6,072 bases of DNA from Candidatus Gallimonas caecicola. GTDB lineage: Bacteria > Bacillota > Clostridia > Christensenellales > Borkfalkiaceae. The notes under the pieces were generated by a model. It saw only the letters and a program-made list of their open reading frames with translations, was not told the DNA's origin and ran no database searches. A program made the translations under genes and the position numbers. Positions within the stretch are counted from its first letter, which is position 1, and the number at the start of each line of letters is the position of its first letter. The stretch is taken from positions 1-6,072 of the forward strand of contig CAJFNH010000082.1 in the NCBI GenBank assembly GCA_904394195.1, in the 5' to 3' direction. Of the stretch, positions 1 to 4,826 are shown piece by piece.

Positions 1-940
1 CGAGCATCCCGAAGTGGACTTCCAGGATATGGCAATGCGCTTCATGGATATCCGCAAGCGCGTCTATACCTTCCCGCACATGGGCGACAAGGCGCTCTTT
101 GTTGCCATCCCCACGACGGCGGGCACCGGCTCGGAAGTCACGCCTTTCGCCGTCATCACCGACGAGCAGACGGGCACCAAGTATCCGCTTGCTGACTACG
201 AGCTCATGCCCGACGTGGCGATCGTCGATGCCGATCTGATGATGAACATTCCCAAGGGACTGACATCCTGCTCGGGTATCGACGCAATGAGCCATGCGCT
301 CGAGGCGATCGCCTCCGTCATGGCGACCGACTTCACCAACGGCATCGCCAAAGAAGCGGTCCGCCTCATCTTCGACTACCTGCCCGACGCATATGCCAAG
401 GGCGCGCACGATGCGCTCGCGCGTGAGAAGATGGCAAATGCTTCCACGATGGCGGGTATGGCGTTCGCAAATGCCTTCCTCGGCGTCTGCCATTCGATGG
501 CGCACAAGCTCGGCTCCTACTGGCACATCCCTCACGGCATGGCAAACTCGCTCATGCTCGAAGAGGTCATCCGCTTCAACAGCTCCGAGCAGCCCACCAA
601 GATGGGGACCTTCCCGCAGTACGCCTATCCGCAGTGCAAGGCACGTTATGCAGACGTAGCGCGTTATATCGGGCTCAAGGGCAAGAATGACGATGAACTC
701 GTGGAAGCGCTCATCAAAAAGCTCAAGGAGCTCCAGGAGGCCATCGGGCAGCCCAAGACCATCCGGGAAGCGCTGGGCGATAAGGTCACGGAAGAGCAGT
801 TCCTTGCCCGTCTCGATCAGATGACGGAGGACGCATTCGACGATCAGTGCACGGGCGCCAATCCCCGCTACCCGCTCATGAGCGAGATCAAGGAAATGTA
901 TCTCAACGCCTATTACGGGCGCAAAAACCGCAAGAAGTAA
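1..940 (+). CDS. adhE: Bifunctional aldehyde-alcohol dehydrogenase AdhE, C-terminal part (5' end outside window)
   Basis: This is the iron-dependent alcohol dehydrogenase half of AdhE, the cytoplasmic, spirosome-forming enzyme that reduces acetyl-CoA to acetaldehyde and then ethanol with NADH. The reading frame is open to the window edge: codons from base 2 read EHPEV, matching the segment before the AdhE motif MAMRFMDIRKRVY. The GTG at 14 is therefore an internal Val and not a start. The nucleotide-binding motif GTGSEVTPFAV is present. The four iron ligands of Fe-ADHs are visible: Asp at 281-283 and His at 293-295 (GIDAMSHALEA), and His at 491-493 and His at 533-535 (CHSMAHKLGSYWHIPHG). The C-terminal AdhE hallmark DDQCTGANPRYPL is intact. 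About 310 residues are visible of the roughly 870 usual for AdhE. The aldehyde dehydrogenase half must lie upstream. A stand-alone Fe-ADH is less likely because the C-terminal signature is specific to AdhE. Confidence 0.95.
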   Translation, partial: EHPEVDFQDMAMRFMDIRKRVYTFPHMGDKALFVAIPTTAGTGSEVTPFAVITDEQTGTKYPLADYELMPDVAIVDADLMMNIPKGLTSCSGIDAMSHALEAIASVMATDFTNGIAKEAVRLIFDYLPDAYAKGAHDALAREKMANASTMAGMAFANAFLGVCHSMAHKLGSYWHIPHGMANSLMLEEVIRFNSSEQPTKMGTFPQYAYPQCKARYADVARYIGLKGKNDDELVEALIKKLKELQEAIGQPKTIREALGDKVTEEQFLARLDQMTEDAFDDQCTGANPRYPLMSEIKEMYLNAYYGRKNRKK

Positions 941-953
941 ACATGCTGCAGCG

Positions 954-985
954 GACGAGGGCGGGGGAATTTCCCTGCCCTCGTT
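954..985 (+). terminator. GC-rich hairpin after adhE: weak terminator or attenuator
   Basis: The arms ACGAGGGC (955-962) and GCCCTCGT (977-984) pair perfectly. The inner GGGGGAA/TTTCCCT extends the stem with two G-U wobbles. Only TTT follows before GCAA, so the U-tract is poor. The hairpin begins 14 bases after the adhE stop and ends 18 bases before the hydrogenase Shine-Dalgarno. No good promoter is visible between them (GATAAT at 994-999 lacks a -35). I infer partial termination, or 3'-end protection of adhE mRNA with read-through into the hydrogenase. Confidence 0.6.
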
Positions 986-1016
986 TGCAAGTCGATAATA
1001 TCGGAGAGGAGAAGAT

Positions 1017-2525
1017 ATGAGAGGACTGGAAACATCCGTCAGAAAACTGCGCCGTCAGGTGTTTGTGGAGGTCGCAAAGATCGCCTTCCATTCGGAGGAT
1101 GTGGCGAGCGATATCGAGCAGATTCCCTATAAGATCACCCCGACGGAGACGCCGCAGTATCGTGAGAGCATCTATCGCGAGCGCGCCATCGCAGCGGAAC
1201 GCGTCCGTCTTGCGATGGGAATGTCGCTCAATCCGCAGGACAGGCCCGCGCATATCACAAACGGTCTGAATGCCAGCGATATTTCGGACAGTTACTATGA
1301 GCCGCCGCTCATGCAGGTGATCCCGTCTGCCTGCGACCGCTGTGAGGAGAACGCCTATGAAGTGAGCGATCAGTGCCGCGGCTGCGTCTCCCGCTATTGC
1401 ATCACCGTGTGTCCGAAGGGGGCGATCTCCGTCGATCCAAAGACGCTCAAGGCCGTCATTGACCGTTCCAAGTGCATCAAGTGCGGAAAGTGCAAGGCGG
1501 CATGCCCGTATGATGCGATCGCCCATAAGACGCGTCCGTGCGCGCAGGCATGCGGCGTCAAAGCGATTTCCAGCGACGGACTGGGGCGTGCGCACATCGA
1601 CCCGAAAAAGTGCGTCGGCTGCGGGCAGTGTATGGTGAGCTGCCCGTTCGGGGCCATCGCGGATAAGTCGCAGATCTTCCAGCTCATTCGTGCCATTCAG
1701 AAGGGGGACGAAGTGGTTGCAGAGGTCGCTCCCGCCATCATCGGGCAGTTCGGTCCCGGCGTATCGCTCTGGAAGATCAAAGCCGCGCTCAAAGAGGTAG
1801 GCTTCAAAGAAGTCTACGAGGTCGCTCATGGGGCAGATGTTGGAGCCGCGACCGAAGCGCATCATTATGCGACGGAGGTCGTGACAGGAGAGCTTCCCTT
1901 CCTGCTCACTTCATGCTGCCCCGCGTGGAGCATGCTTGCAAAGACGCAGTTCCCCGATCTTGTGGATAAGGTATCCAGCGCACTCACGCCCATGGTTGCG
2001 ACCTCGCGTACCATCAAGCAGAACAGACCCAACGCGCGCGTGGTGTTTATCGGACCGTGCGCCGCCAAGAAATTGGAGGCGCGCCGCCGTACCGTGCGCA
2101 GCGACGTGGACTTTGTCATCACATTTGAAGAGCTAGCCGCCATCTTCGAAGCAAAGGGCATCGACTTTGCAACGTACGACAAGGAGGAGCCTATCCACGA
2201 CGCGACCGCTGCAGGGCGCGGTTACGGCGTTGCGGGCGGGGTTGCTGCCGCAGTGGAGGCATGCGTGCGCGCATACTATCCCGACGTGGAAGTGAAGATC
2301 GAGCATGCCGAAGGGCTTGAGGAGTGCAAGAAAATGCTTCTGCTGGCTAAACTCGGCAAGAAGAACGGCTGTCTGATCGAAGGAATGGGGTGTCCCGGAG
2401 GCTGTGTTGCGGGCGCCGGCGTCAACCTTCCCGTTGAGAAAGGGGCTTCCGAACTCAAAAAGTTTGTGGATGGCTCCACCAAAAAACTTCCTGAAAAGGA
2501 TCTCTACGAGATCAAATTGCCATAA
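1017..2525 (+). CDS. [FeFe] hydrogenase, group B-like, with N-terminal iron-sulfur cluster domains
   Basis: This 502-aa cytoplasmic iron-sulfur enzyme is predicted to interconvert protons and H2 using ferredoxin-type electrons. Residues 1-100 lack recognisable motifs. Residues 106-132 hold CDRC and an unusual CxxCxxxxCxxxCP set (C120, C123, C128, C132). C153/156/159/163 and C199/202/205/209 are two classical CxxCxxCxxxCP [4Fe-4S] motifs, with extra C175 and C179 between them. The H domain has all three catalytic motifs: TSCCPAW (298-304; C300 would be the proton-relay Cys and C301 a ligand), GPCAAKKLE (346-354; C348) and EGMGCPGGC (455-463; C459 and C463). Canonical group A enzymes have MPC and MAC where this one has GPC and MGC, which is why I place it in group B. 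The start is supported by GGAGAGGAG at 1003-1011, upstream of ATG 1017. It follows adhE in the same direction. The maturases hydE, hydF and hydG are not in the window. A ferredoxin-dependent, uptake-biased or sensory role is possible. Confidence 0.9.
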   Translation: MRGLETSVRKLRRQVFVEVAKIAFHSEDVASDIEQIPYKITPTETPQYRESIYRERAIAAERVRLAMGMSLNPQDRPAHITNGLNASDISDSYYEPPLMQVIPSACDRCEENAYEVSDQCRGCVSRYCITVCPKGAISVDPKTLKAVIDRSKCIKCGKCKAACPYDAIAHKTRPCAQACGVKAISSDGLGRAHIDPKKCVGCGQCMVSCPFGAIADKSQIFQLIRAIQKGDEVVAEVAPAIIGQFGPGVSLWKIKAALKEVGFKEVYEVAHGADVGAATEAHHYATEVVTGELPFLLTSCCPAWSMLAKTQFPDLVDKVSSALTPMVATSRTIKQNRPNARVVFIGPCAAKKLEARRRTVRSDVDFVITFEELAAIFEAKGIDFATYDKEEPIHDATAAGRGYGVAGGVAAAVEACVRAYYPDVEVKIEHAEGLEECKKMLLLAKLGKKNGCLIEGMGCPGGCVAGAGVNLPVEKGASELKKFVDGSTKKLPEKDLYEIKLP

Positions 2526-2530
2526 TATCA

Positions 2531-2559
2531 TTTTTGCATAGTAGTATTCCAGATATAAT
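2531..2559 (+). promoter_or_regulatory. Promoter-like sequence with perfect TATAAT -10
   Basis: TATAAT lies at 2554-2559. A poor -35 candidate (TTTTTG, 2531-2536) sits 17 bases upstream, and TTTGCA (2533-2538) is an alternative at 15 bases. The site starts 6 bases after the hydrogenase stop codon and drives no intact gene. It leads into the exporter remnant at 2622-2741, so it may be the surviving promoter of a deleted operon. AT-rich chance matches to TATAAT are common, so confidence is limited. Confidence 0.35.
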
Positions 2560-2581
2560 ATGACAGTTTCTGTCGTATTAT
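2555..2581. repeat. 12-bp inverted repeat with 3-base centre, possible operator
   Basis: The left arm ATAATATGACAG (2555-2566) and right arm CTGTCGTATTAT (2570-2581) flank TTT. They match at 11 of 12 positions, and the mismatch becomes a G-U pair in RNA. No T-tract follows, so it is a poor terminator for the hydrogenase. Its overlap with the TATAAT box is what a dimeric repressor site looks like. The core GACA-N3-TGTC loosely resembles winged-helix repressor sites such as those of BlaI/MecI-like proteins. That resemblance is only a suggestion. It could also be a mobile-element end or an RNA hairpin. Confidence 0.55.
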
Positions 2582-2621
2582 CGTGGTCAGAAGGACGCCA
2601 ATTCAGACGCGGTTTCATTTC

Positions 2622-2741
2622 CGCGACGCAAACTGTATTCTGTTCATGGAAAACGGCAATATCATTGAACAGGGCACGCATAAGGAATTGCTTGAAAAGG
2701 GCGGCGCATATGCCGCGCTGTATAACAGCCAGTTCGCCTGA
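2622..2741 (+). pseudogene. C-terminal remnant of an ABC exporter (ATP-binding/permease protein)
   Basis: Codons from 2622 to the TGA at 2739-2741 read RDANCILFMENGN, IIEQGTHKELLEKGG and AYAALYNSQFA. This is the classic tail of MsbA/LmrA-type fused ABC exporters, which follows the H-loop of the nucleotide-binding domain and reads roughly IRxADxIxVxxxGxIxEQGTHxELL...YxxLYxxQF. Only about 40 of the roughly 580 residues of such a protein remain. The H-loop AHRLST, Walker A and B, the signature motif and the membrane domain are absent. Upstream in the same frame, RTPIQTRFHF (from 2592) may be a scrambled trace of the GRTSFVIAHRLST stretch. The frame has a TAA at 2556-2558. The ATG at 2646 has no Shine-Dalgarno. 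I infer gene debris left by deletion rather than a functional peptide. Confidence 0.85.
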
Positions 2742-2768
2742 TGCGTCCATATAAAAAACGACATATAT

Positions 2769-2802
2769 AAAAACAGGCGCAACAAAAGCTGCGCCTGTTT
2801 TT
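2769..2802. terminator. Strong, probably bidirectional rho-independent terminator
   Basis: The arms AAAAACAGGCGCA (2769-2781) and TGCGCCTGTTTTT (2790-2802) form a perfect 13-bp stem with an 8-base loop. Because the stem ends in A5/T5, each strand carries a U-tract directly after the GC core. It sits between the + strand hydrogenase/exporter remnant and the converging - strand DUF4085 gene, whose stop codon lies 20 bases away, so it can end both transcripts. Confidence 0.9.
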
Positions 2803-2814
2803 ACAGCAATCGAT

Positions 2815-2829
2815 CGGTATATTATACCG
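2815..2829. repeat. Short palindrome at the 3' end of the DUF4085 gene
   Basis: The arms CGGTATA (2815-2821) and TATACCG (2823-2829) flank one base and overlap the stop codon of the - strand gene. A wider CGATCGG (2811-2817) is mirrored by CCGATCG (2835-2841). It is probably part of the 3' structure of that transcript before the terminator at 2769-2802, or it is chance. Confidence 0.35.
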
Positions 2830-3769
2830 CGCTTCCGATCGCGATGTTTGTTTCGATTACGATATCGTCGCAGGCAATCGTAAGATAGCATAGAGCGGTA
2901 TGGGCAAGGAGCATATGTGCTTCATAGCCATGTTCGGTCTTGTACAATTCCTCGTACAACCAGGTGCACAGGGAGGTCCGTTCCGATCCGTCTGTTTTTG
3001 TTGTACGGCGTTCGAACGACGATCCTTCGTCGCGCTCCACGATTTTACCATTCGTAAACGTGACGCGCGTATAGGGGGTTTCGCCCTCGTCCGGCATGCC
3101 GTCCTCCTCGACAGTCATGATCAGATCTGTGCCTGAACGTTCAAGGGAGAGGACAATGCCGTCATGGAATCCGAATTGCGATGCGATGCGCTCGGGAATT
3201 TTTTCTCTCTCCCTGTCCAGCGCTCTCTTCGCCCTGCGGTTGATTTTATCGAATTCCCGCTTGTTATTTTCCTCTTCCGTTTTGAGCTGTTCAAACACGC
3301 TTTTCGGAAGATAACCGAGTGCGATAAGGCGGATGTCCGCTTTCTCTTTCACCCATTCGGGGAAGCGCAGATATCCGTGTTTGAGCGTGTTCTGATAGAT
3401 GGTTTCGAATGTCTTGACCGTATTGTCTGCATCGAAAGGCGGACGGTTTTCAAATTCTTCGTAGGCGCGCGCTTTTCCCTCTTCAAATCCGCGCCTGACT
3501 TCTTCCATGGAAGCAGGCCGTTTCAATGCTCCCGTTTCCGGATCATAGGTACTGAAATCGTCAAGTTCACACGCATCGAAGTCGATCGGTAAAAAATGCG
3601 GAGGCGTATTATACGCTTTGCGGGCGCGCTCGATTGCCGTTTTCCGTTTATTTTCATAGAGCGCGGCAATTTCTTCGTCCGAATACTTCTTATCCGCGAT
3701 GGGCTCCATCCCGACGGTGTAATCAAGATGCTGCATGAGCTCATACCATTCTTTGGTAAAATATTTCAT
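2822..3769 (-). CDS. DUF4085 family protein, function unknown
   Basis: This 315-aa protein is probably soluble: no signal peptide or membrane segment is visible. The opening MKYFTKEWYELMQ and the overall layout match my recollection of the DUF4085 family of Bacillota, which has no established function. Residues 30-52 and 86-110 are charged helices. Residues 158-195 form a long, very charged helix (EEENNKREF...RRAKRALDREREKIPERI), possibly a coiled coil. Residues 200-245 look like a beta-rich segment beginning FHDGIVLSLERSGTDLIMTVE, followed by a C-terminal domain. The start is the ATG at 3767-3769. Its Shine-Dalgarno is poor (TAAGAAAAT just upstream), so translation may be weak. A possible but weak promoter on this strand is TTGTGC (3805-3810), 16 bases, TATTGT (3783-3788). 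The gene stands alone, converges on the exporter remnant and looks less GC-rich than adhE or the hydrogenase, which suggests accessory content. Confidence 0.8.
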   Translation of the reverse strand: MKYFTKEWYELMQHLDYTVGMEPIADKKYSDEEIAALYENKRKTAIERARKAYNTPPHFLPIDFDACELDDFSTYDPETGALKRPASMEEVRRGFEEGKARAYEEFENRPPFDADNTVKTFETIYQNTLKHGYLRFPEWVKEKADIRLIALGYLPKSVFEQLKTEEENNKREFDKINRRAKRALDREREKIPERIASQFGFHDGIVLSLERSGTDLIMTVEEDGMPDEGETPYTRVTFTNGKIVERDEGSSFERRTTKTDGSERTSLCTWLYEELYKTEHGYEAHMLLAHTALCYLTIACDDIVIETNIAIGSAV

Positions 3770-3896
3770 ATTTTCTTACAGAACAATAGCATTTAGAAAG
3801 ATAAGCACAATGCCTTGCTTGCGAGAGCGGATGTGTTTTTCAGTGAGAATTGTTTGTCAGAGCGTATGGCTCCGAGCGCGGTCGGCTTTCTGTGAT
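3770..3896. other. Intergenic region between rplI and the DUF4085 gene
   Basis: This 127-base spacer follows rplI and precedes the DUF4085 gene on the - strand. I see no convincing terminator for rplI: the CCGA/TCGG arms near 3872-3885 are only 4 bp and lack a T-tract. Read-through from rplI into the DUF4085 gene is therefore possible. No tRNA or small ORF with a good ribosome binding site was seen. Confidence 0.5.
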
Positions 3897-4343
3897 TCAG
3901 GCAAGGGGCACGACATTGACAAAAACTTTGGCACTCACGCCTTCCATCAGGCGCACCTCCGCTTCGAACATGCCGAGCGTTTTGATGGCCTCTTTTGTTG
4001 TGATCTTCTTTTTGTCTACTTCGTATCCCGACTCGGCGAGCGCGGCAGCGATGTGCGCCGTCGTCACGGAGCCGAACACCTTGCCGTTCTCTCCCGCGCG
4101 GATGGAGAGGGTCACGGTCTTTCCCTCAAGTTCCTTTGCCAGTGCGCGCAGCGATTTTTCATTTTCCGCGCGATGATAGGCGTCCGCCGTCCTGCGCTGC
4201 GAGATCTCATTGATGCCGCTCGCCGTAGCGGGCTCCGCAAGTCCCTTTTTGATGAGGAAATTTTTTGCATATCCGTCGGACACTTCGATCACGTCGCCTT
4301 TTTTGCCGCTGCCCCTGACGTCTGCTTTGAGGATAACTTTCAT
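3897..4343 (-). CDS. rplI: 50S ribosomal protein L9
   Basis: This 148-aa protein is full length for L9, which binds domain V of 23S rRNA at the base of the L1 stalk and helps keep the reading frame. The N-terminal domain carries the L9 signature GKKGDVIEVSDGYAKNFLIK (13-32), followed by a connecting helix (about 43-75) and the C-terminal domain with GKVFGSVTTAHIAAAL (87-102). The start ATG (4341-4343) has GGAGG at 4353-4357 on the - strand, a good Shine-Dalgarno. In many Bacillota rplI sits with gdpP and dnaB or with rpsF-ssb-rpsR. Here none of these is adjacent, and the gene has its own promoter at 4367-4395. It is divergent from the DUF1540 gene. Confidence 0.98.
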   Translation of the reverse strand: MKVILKADVRGSGKKGDVIEVSDGYAKNFLIKKGLAEPATASGINEISQRRTADAYHRAENEKSLRALAKELEGKTVTLSIRAGENGKVFGSVTTAHIAAALAESGYEVDKKKITTKEAIKTLGMFEAEVRLMEGVSAKVFVNVVPLA

Positions 4344-4366
4344 ATGATAATACCTCCGTTGATACT

Positions 4367-4395
4367 ATTTTACAGGGCTTTGGCGCGTTTGTCAA
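4367..4395 (-). promoter_or_regulatory. Sigma-A promoter of rplI
   Basis: Read on the - strand, TTGACA (4390-4395, perfect -35) is followed by 17 bases and TAAAAT (4367-4372, 5 of 6 at -10). Transcription would begin near 4360, just upstream of the GGAGG at 4353-4357, giving a short leader of about 15-20 bases. This is the best promoter in the window and shows that rplI can be transcribed independently. Confidence 0.85.
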
Positions 4396-4408
4396 TGGCG
4401 TTGCCGAT

Positions 4409-4422
4409 ATTTTTGCAAAAAT
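4409..4422. promoter_or_regulatory. 14-bp perfect palindrome in the divergent rplI/DUF1540 spacer
   Basis: ATTTTTGCAAAAAT is fully self-complementary. It lies upstream of the rplI -35 and 37 bases before the DUF1540 start, so a protein bound here could affect both genes. No regulator is recognised from this sequence. A/T tracts around GC may simply curve the DNA. Confidence 0.4.
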
Positions 4423-4440
4423 TGCCCATACTTCGCGTAG

Positions 4441-4448
4441 AAAGGAGG
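4441..4448 (+). promoter_or_regulatory. Strong ribosome binding site of the DUF1540 gene
   Basis: AAAGGAGG is a near-perfect anti-Shine-Dalgarno match, 10 bases before ATG 4459. It fixes the start of a gene too short for usual ORF cut-offs and implies high translation. Confidence 0.9.
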
Positions 4449-4458
4449 GAAAGAGCGC

Positions 4459-4608
4459 ATGAATAACATCAACAGCGGCGTTTCCTGCGGTGTGACTGAC
4501 TGCAAGTACAACCGTGACGGCATGCACTGTGAGCTGACGACCATCCATGTGGGCAATACCTGCGATTGCGAGCATTGCACCTGCTGCGACAGCTTCTGCA
4601 AGCGCTGA
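4459..4608 (+). CDS. DUF1540 domain-containing cysteine-rich miniprotein
   Basis: This 49-aa protein begins MNNINSGVSCGVTDCKYN and is recognisable as DUF1540, a short family of clostridia and bacilli with no settled function. It has nine cysteines: C10, C15, C24, C35, C37, C40, C42, C43 and C47. The family pattern C-x4-C-x-YN-x2-G-x2-C, then an I-x-V-G segment and a terminal C-x-S/T-F, is visible as CKYNRDGMHC, IHVGNTC and CCDSFCK. The cysteines imply metal binding, probably zinc or iron, or redox chemistry. That is an inference from composition. It is translated from a very strong Shine-Dalgarno and ends 12 bases before its own terminator, so it looks like a single well-expressed gene. No clear + strand promoter could be picked in 4380-4440. 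DUF1540 proteins are often linked to sporulating lineages, but nothing here proves that role. Confidence 0.9.
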   Translation: MNNINSGVSCGVTDCKYNRDGMHCELTTIHVGNTCDCEHCTCCDSFCKR

Positions 4609-4619
4609 ACAGGAAACGG

Positions 4620-4643
4620 GAGAGGGGAGACCCTCTCTTTTTT
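4620..4643 (+). terminator. Rho-independent terminator of the DUF1540 gene
   Basis: GAGAGGG (4620-4626), a GAGA loop, CCCTCTC (4631-4637) and TTTTTT (4638-4643) make a 7-bp perfect stem with a full U-tract. It starts 12 bases after the stop codon at 4606-4608. Confidence 0.93.
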
Positions 4644-4751
4644 GTTGCGAGAGCGTGCATATTCGTCTCATTCAGTGGAAAACTAATGATTGCAGCGCGG
4701 AAAGCGCTTGATGATAGAGGTCTCTTTGTGCGCCGTGCGCACAGAGGGGGC
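4644..4751 (+). other. Structured non-coding spacer between two terminators, possible small RNA
   Basis: The spacer holds a small hairpin AGCGC/GCGCT (4694-4698, 4704-4708) and a strong one: CTCTTTGTGCGC (4722-4733) and GCGCACAGAGGG (4737-4748), 12 pairs including two G-U, with a CGT loop. It is followed within 4 bases by the terminator at 4752-4787. This is the usual outline of a short structured RNA with its own terminator. I could not find a convincing promoter after 4643. A 26-codon frame from ATG 4687 to TGA 4764-4766 has no Shine-Dalgarno and runs into the terminator stem, so coding is unlikely. Alternatives are a dispersed intergenic repeat or gene debris. Confidence 0.35.
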
Positions 4752-4787
4752 TTTGGGAGAGGCTGAATGCCTCTCCCAAAACTTTTT
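4752..4787 (+). terminator. Strong rho-independent terminator before the binding-protein-like gene
   Basis: TTTGGGAGAGGC (4752-4763), loop TGAAT, and GCCTCTCCCAAA (4769-4780) form a perfect 12-bp stem followed by ACTTTTT. It is the second terminator within 170 bases on the same strand with no clear gene between. On the - strand the stem is followed by AGCCCC, so it is unlikely to work in that direction. Confidence 0.9.
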
Positions 4788-4826
4788 ATCGGGATATCCC
4801 CGGCCGCATGCGCATAAAATGAAGAG

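Noticed and set aside
14..16. GTG as a possible start of the alcohol dehydrogenase
   Set aside because: The upstream codons EHPE continue the AdhE match and the frame is open to the window edge, so this is an internal valine.
903..1865. A 320-codon open frame on the - strand
   Set aside because: It is antisense to the end of adhE and the first half of the hydrogenase, both secure, and has no recognisable domain.
2560..2754. A 64-codon open frame on the + strand
   Set aside because: It is out of frame with the ABC exporter remnant, which is the recognisable sequence here. Its own translation has no motif.
2133..2891. A 252-codon open frame on the - strand
   Set aside because: It is antisense to the hydrogenase H domain, passes through the terminator at 2769-2802, and overlaps the end of the DUF4085 gene on the same strand in another frame.
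3164..3592. A 142-codon open frame on the + strand
   Set aside because: It is antisense to the DUF4085 gene, with Phe/Arg-rich translation typical of a shadow of charged-residue codons.
3735..4466. A 243-codon open frame on the + strand
   Set aside because: It covers rplI in antisense and the rplI promoter, and runs into the DUF1540 start. It has no motif or ribosome binding site.
4207..4671. A 154-codon open frame on the - strand
   Set aside because: It is antisense to the DUF1540 gene and its terminator, and overlaps rplI in a different frame, while rplI is certain.
4566..4766. A 66-codon open frame on the + strand
   Set aside because: It begins inside the DUF1540 gene in another frame and reads through a strong terminator. 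It has no Shine-Dalgarno.
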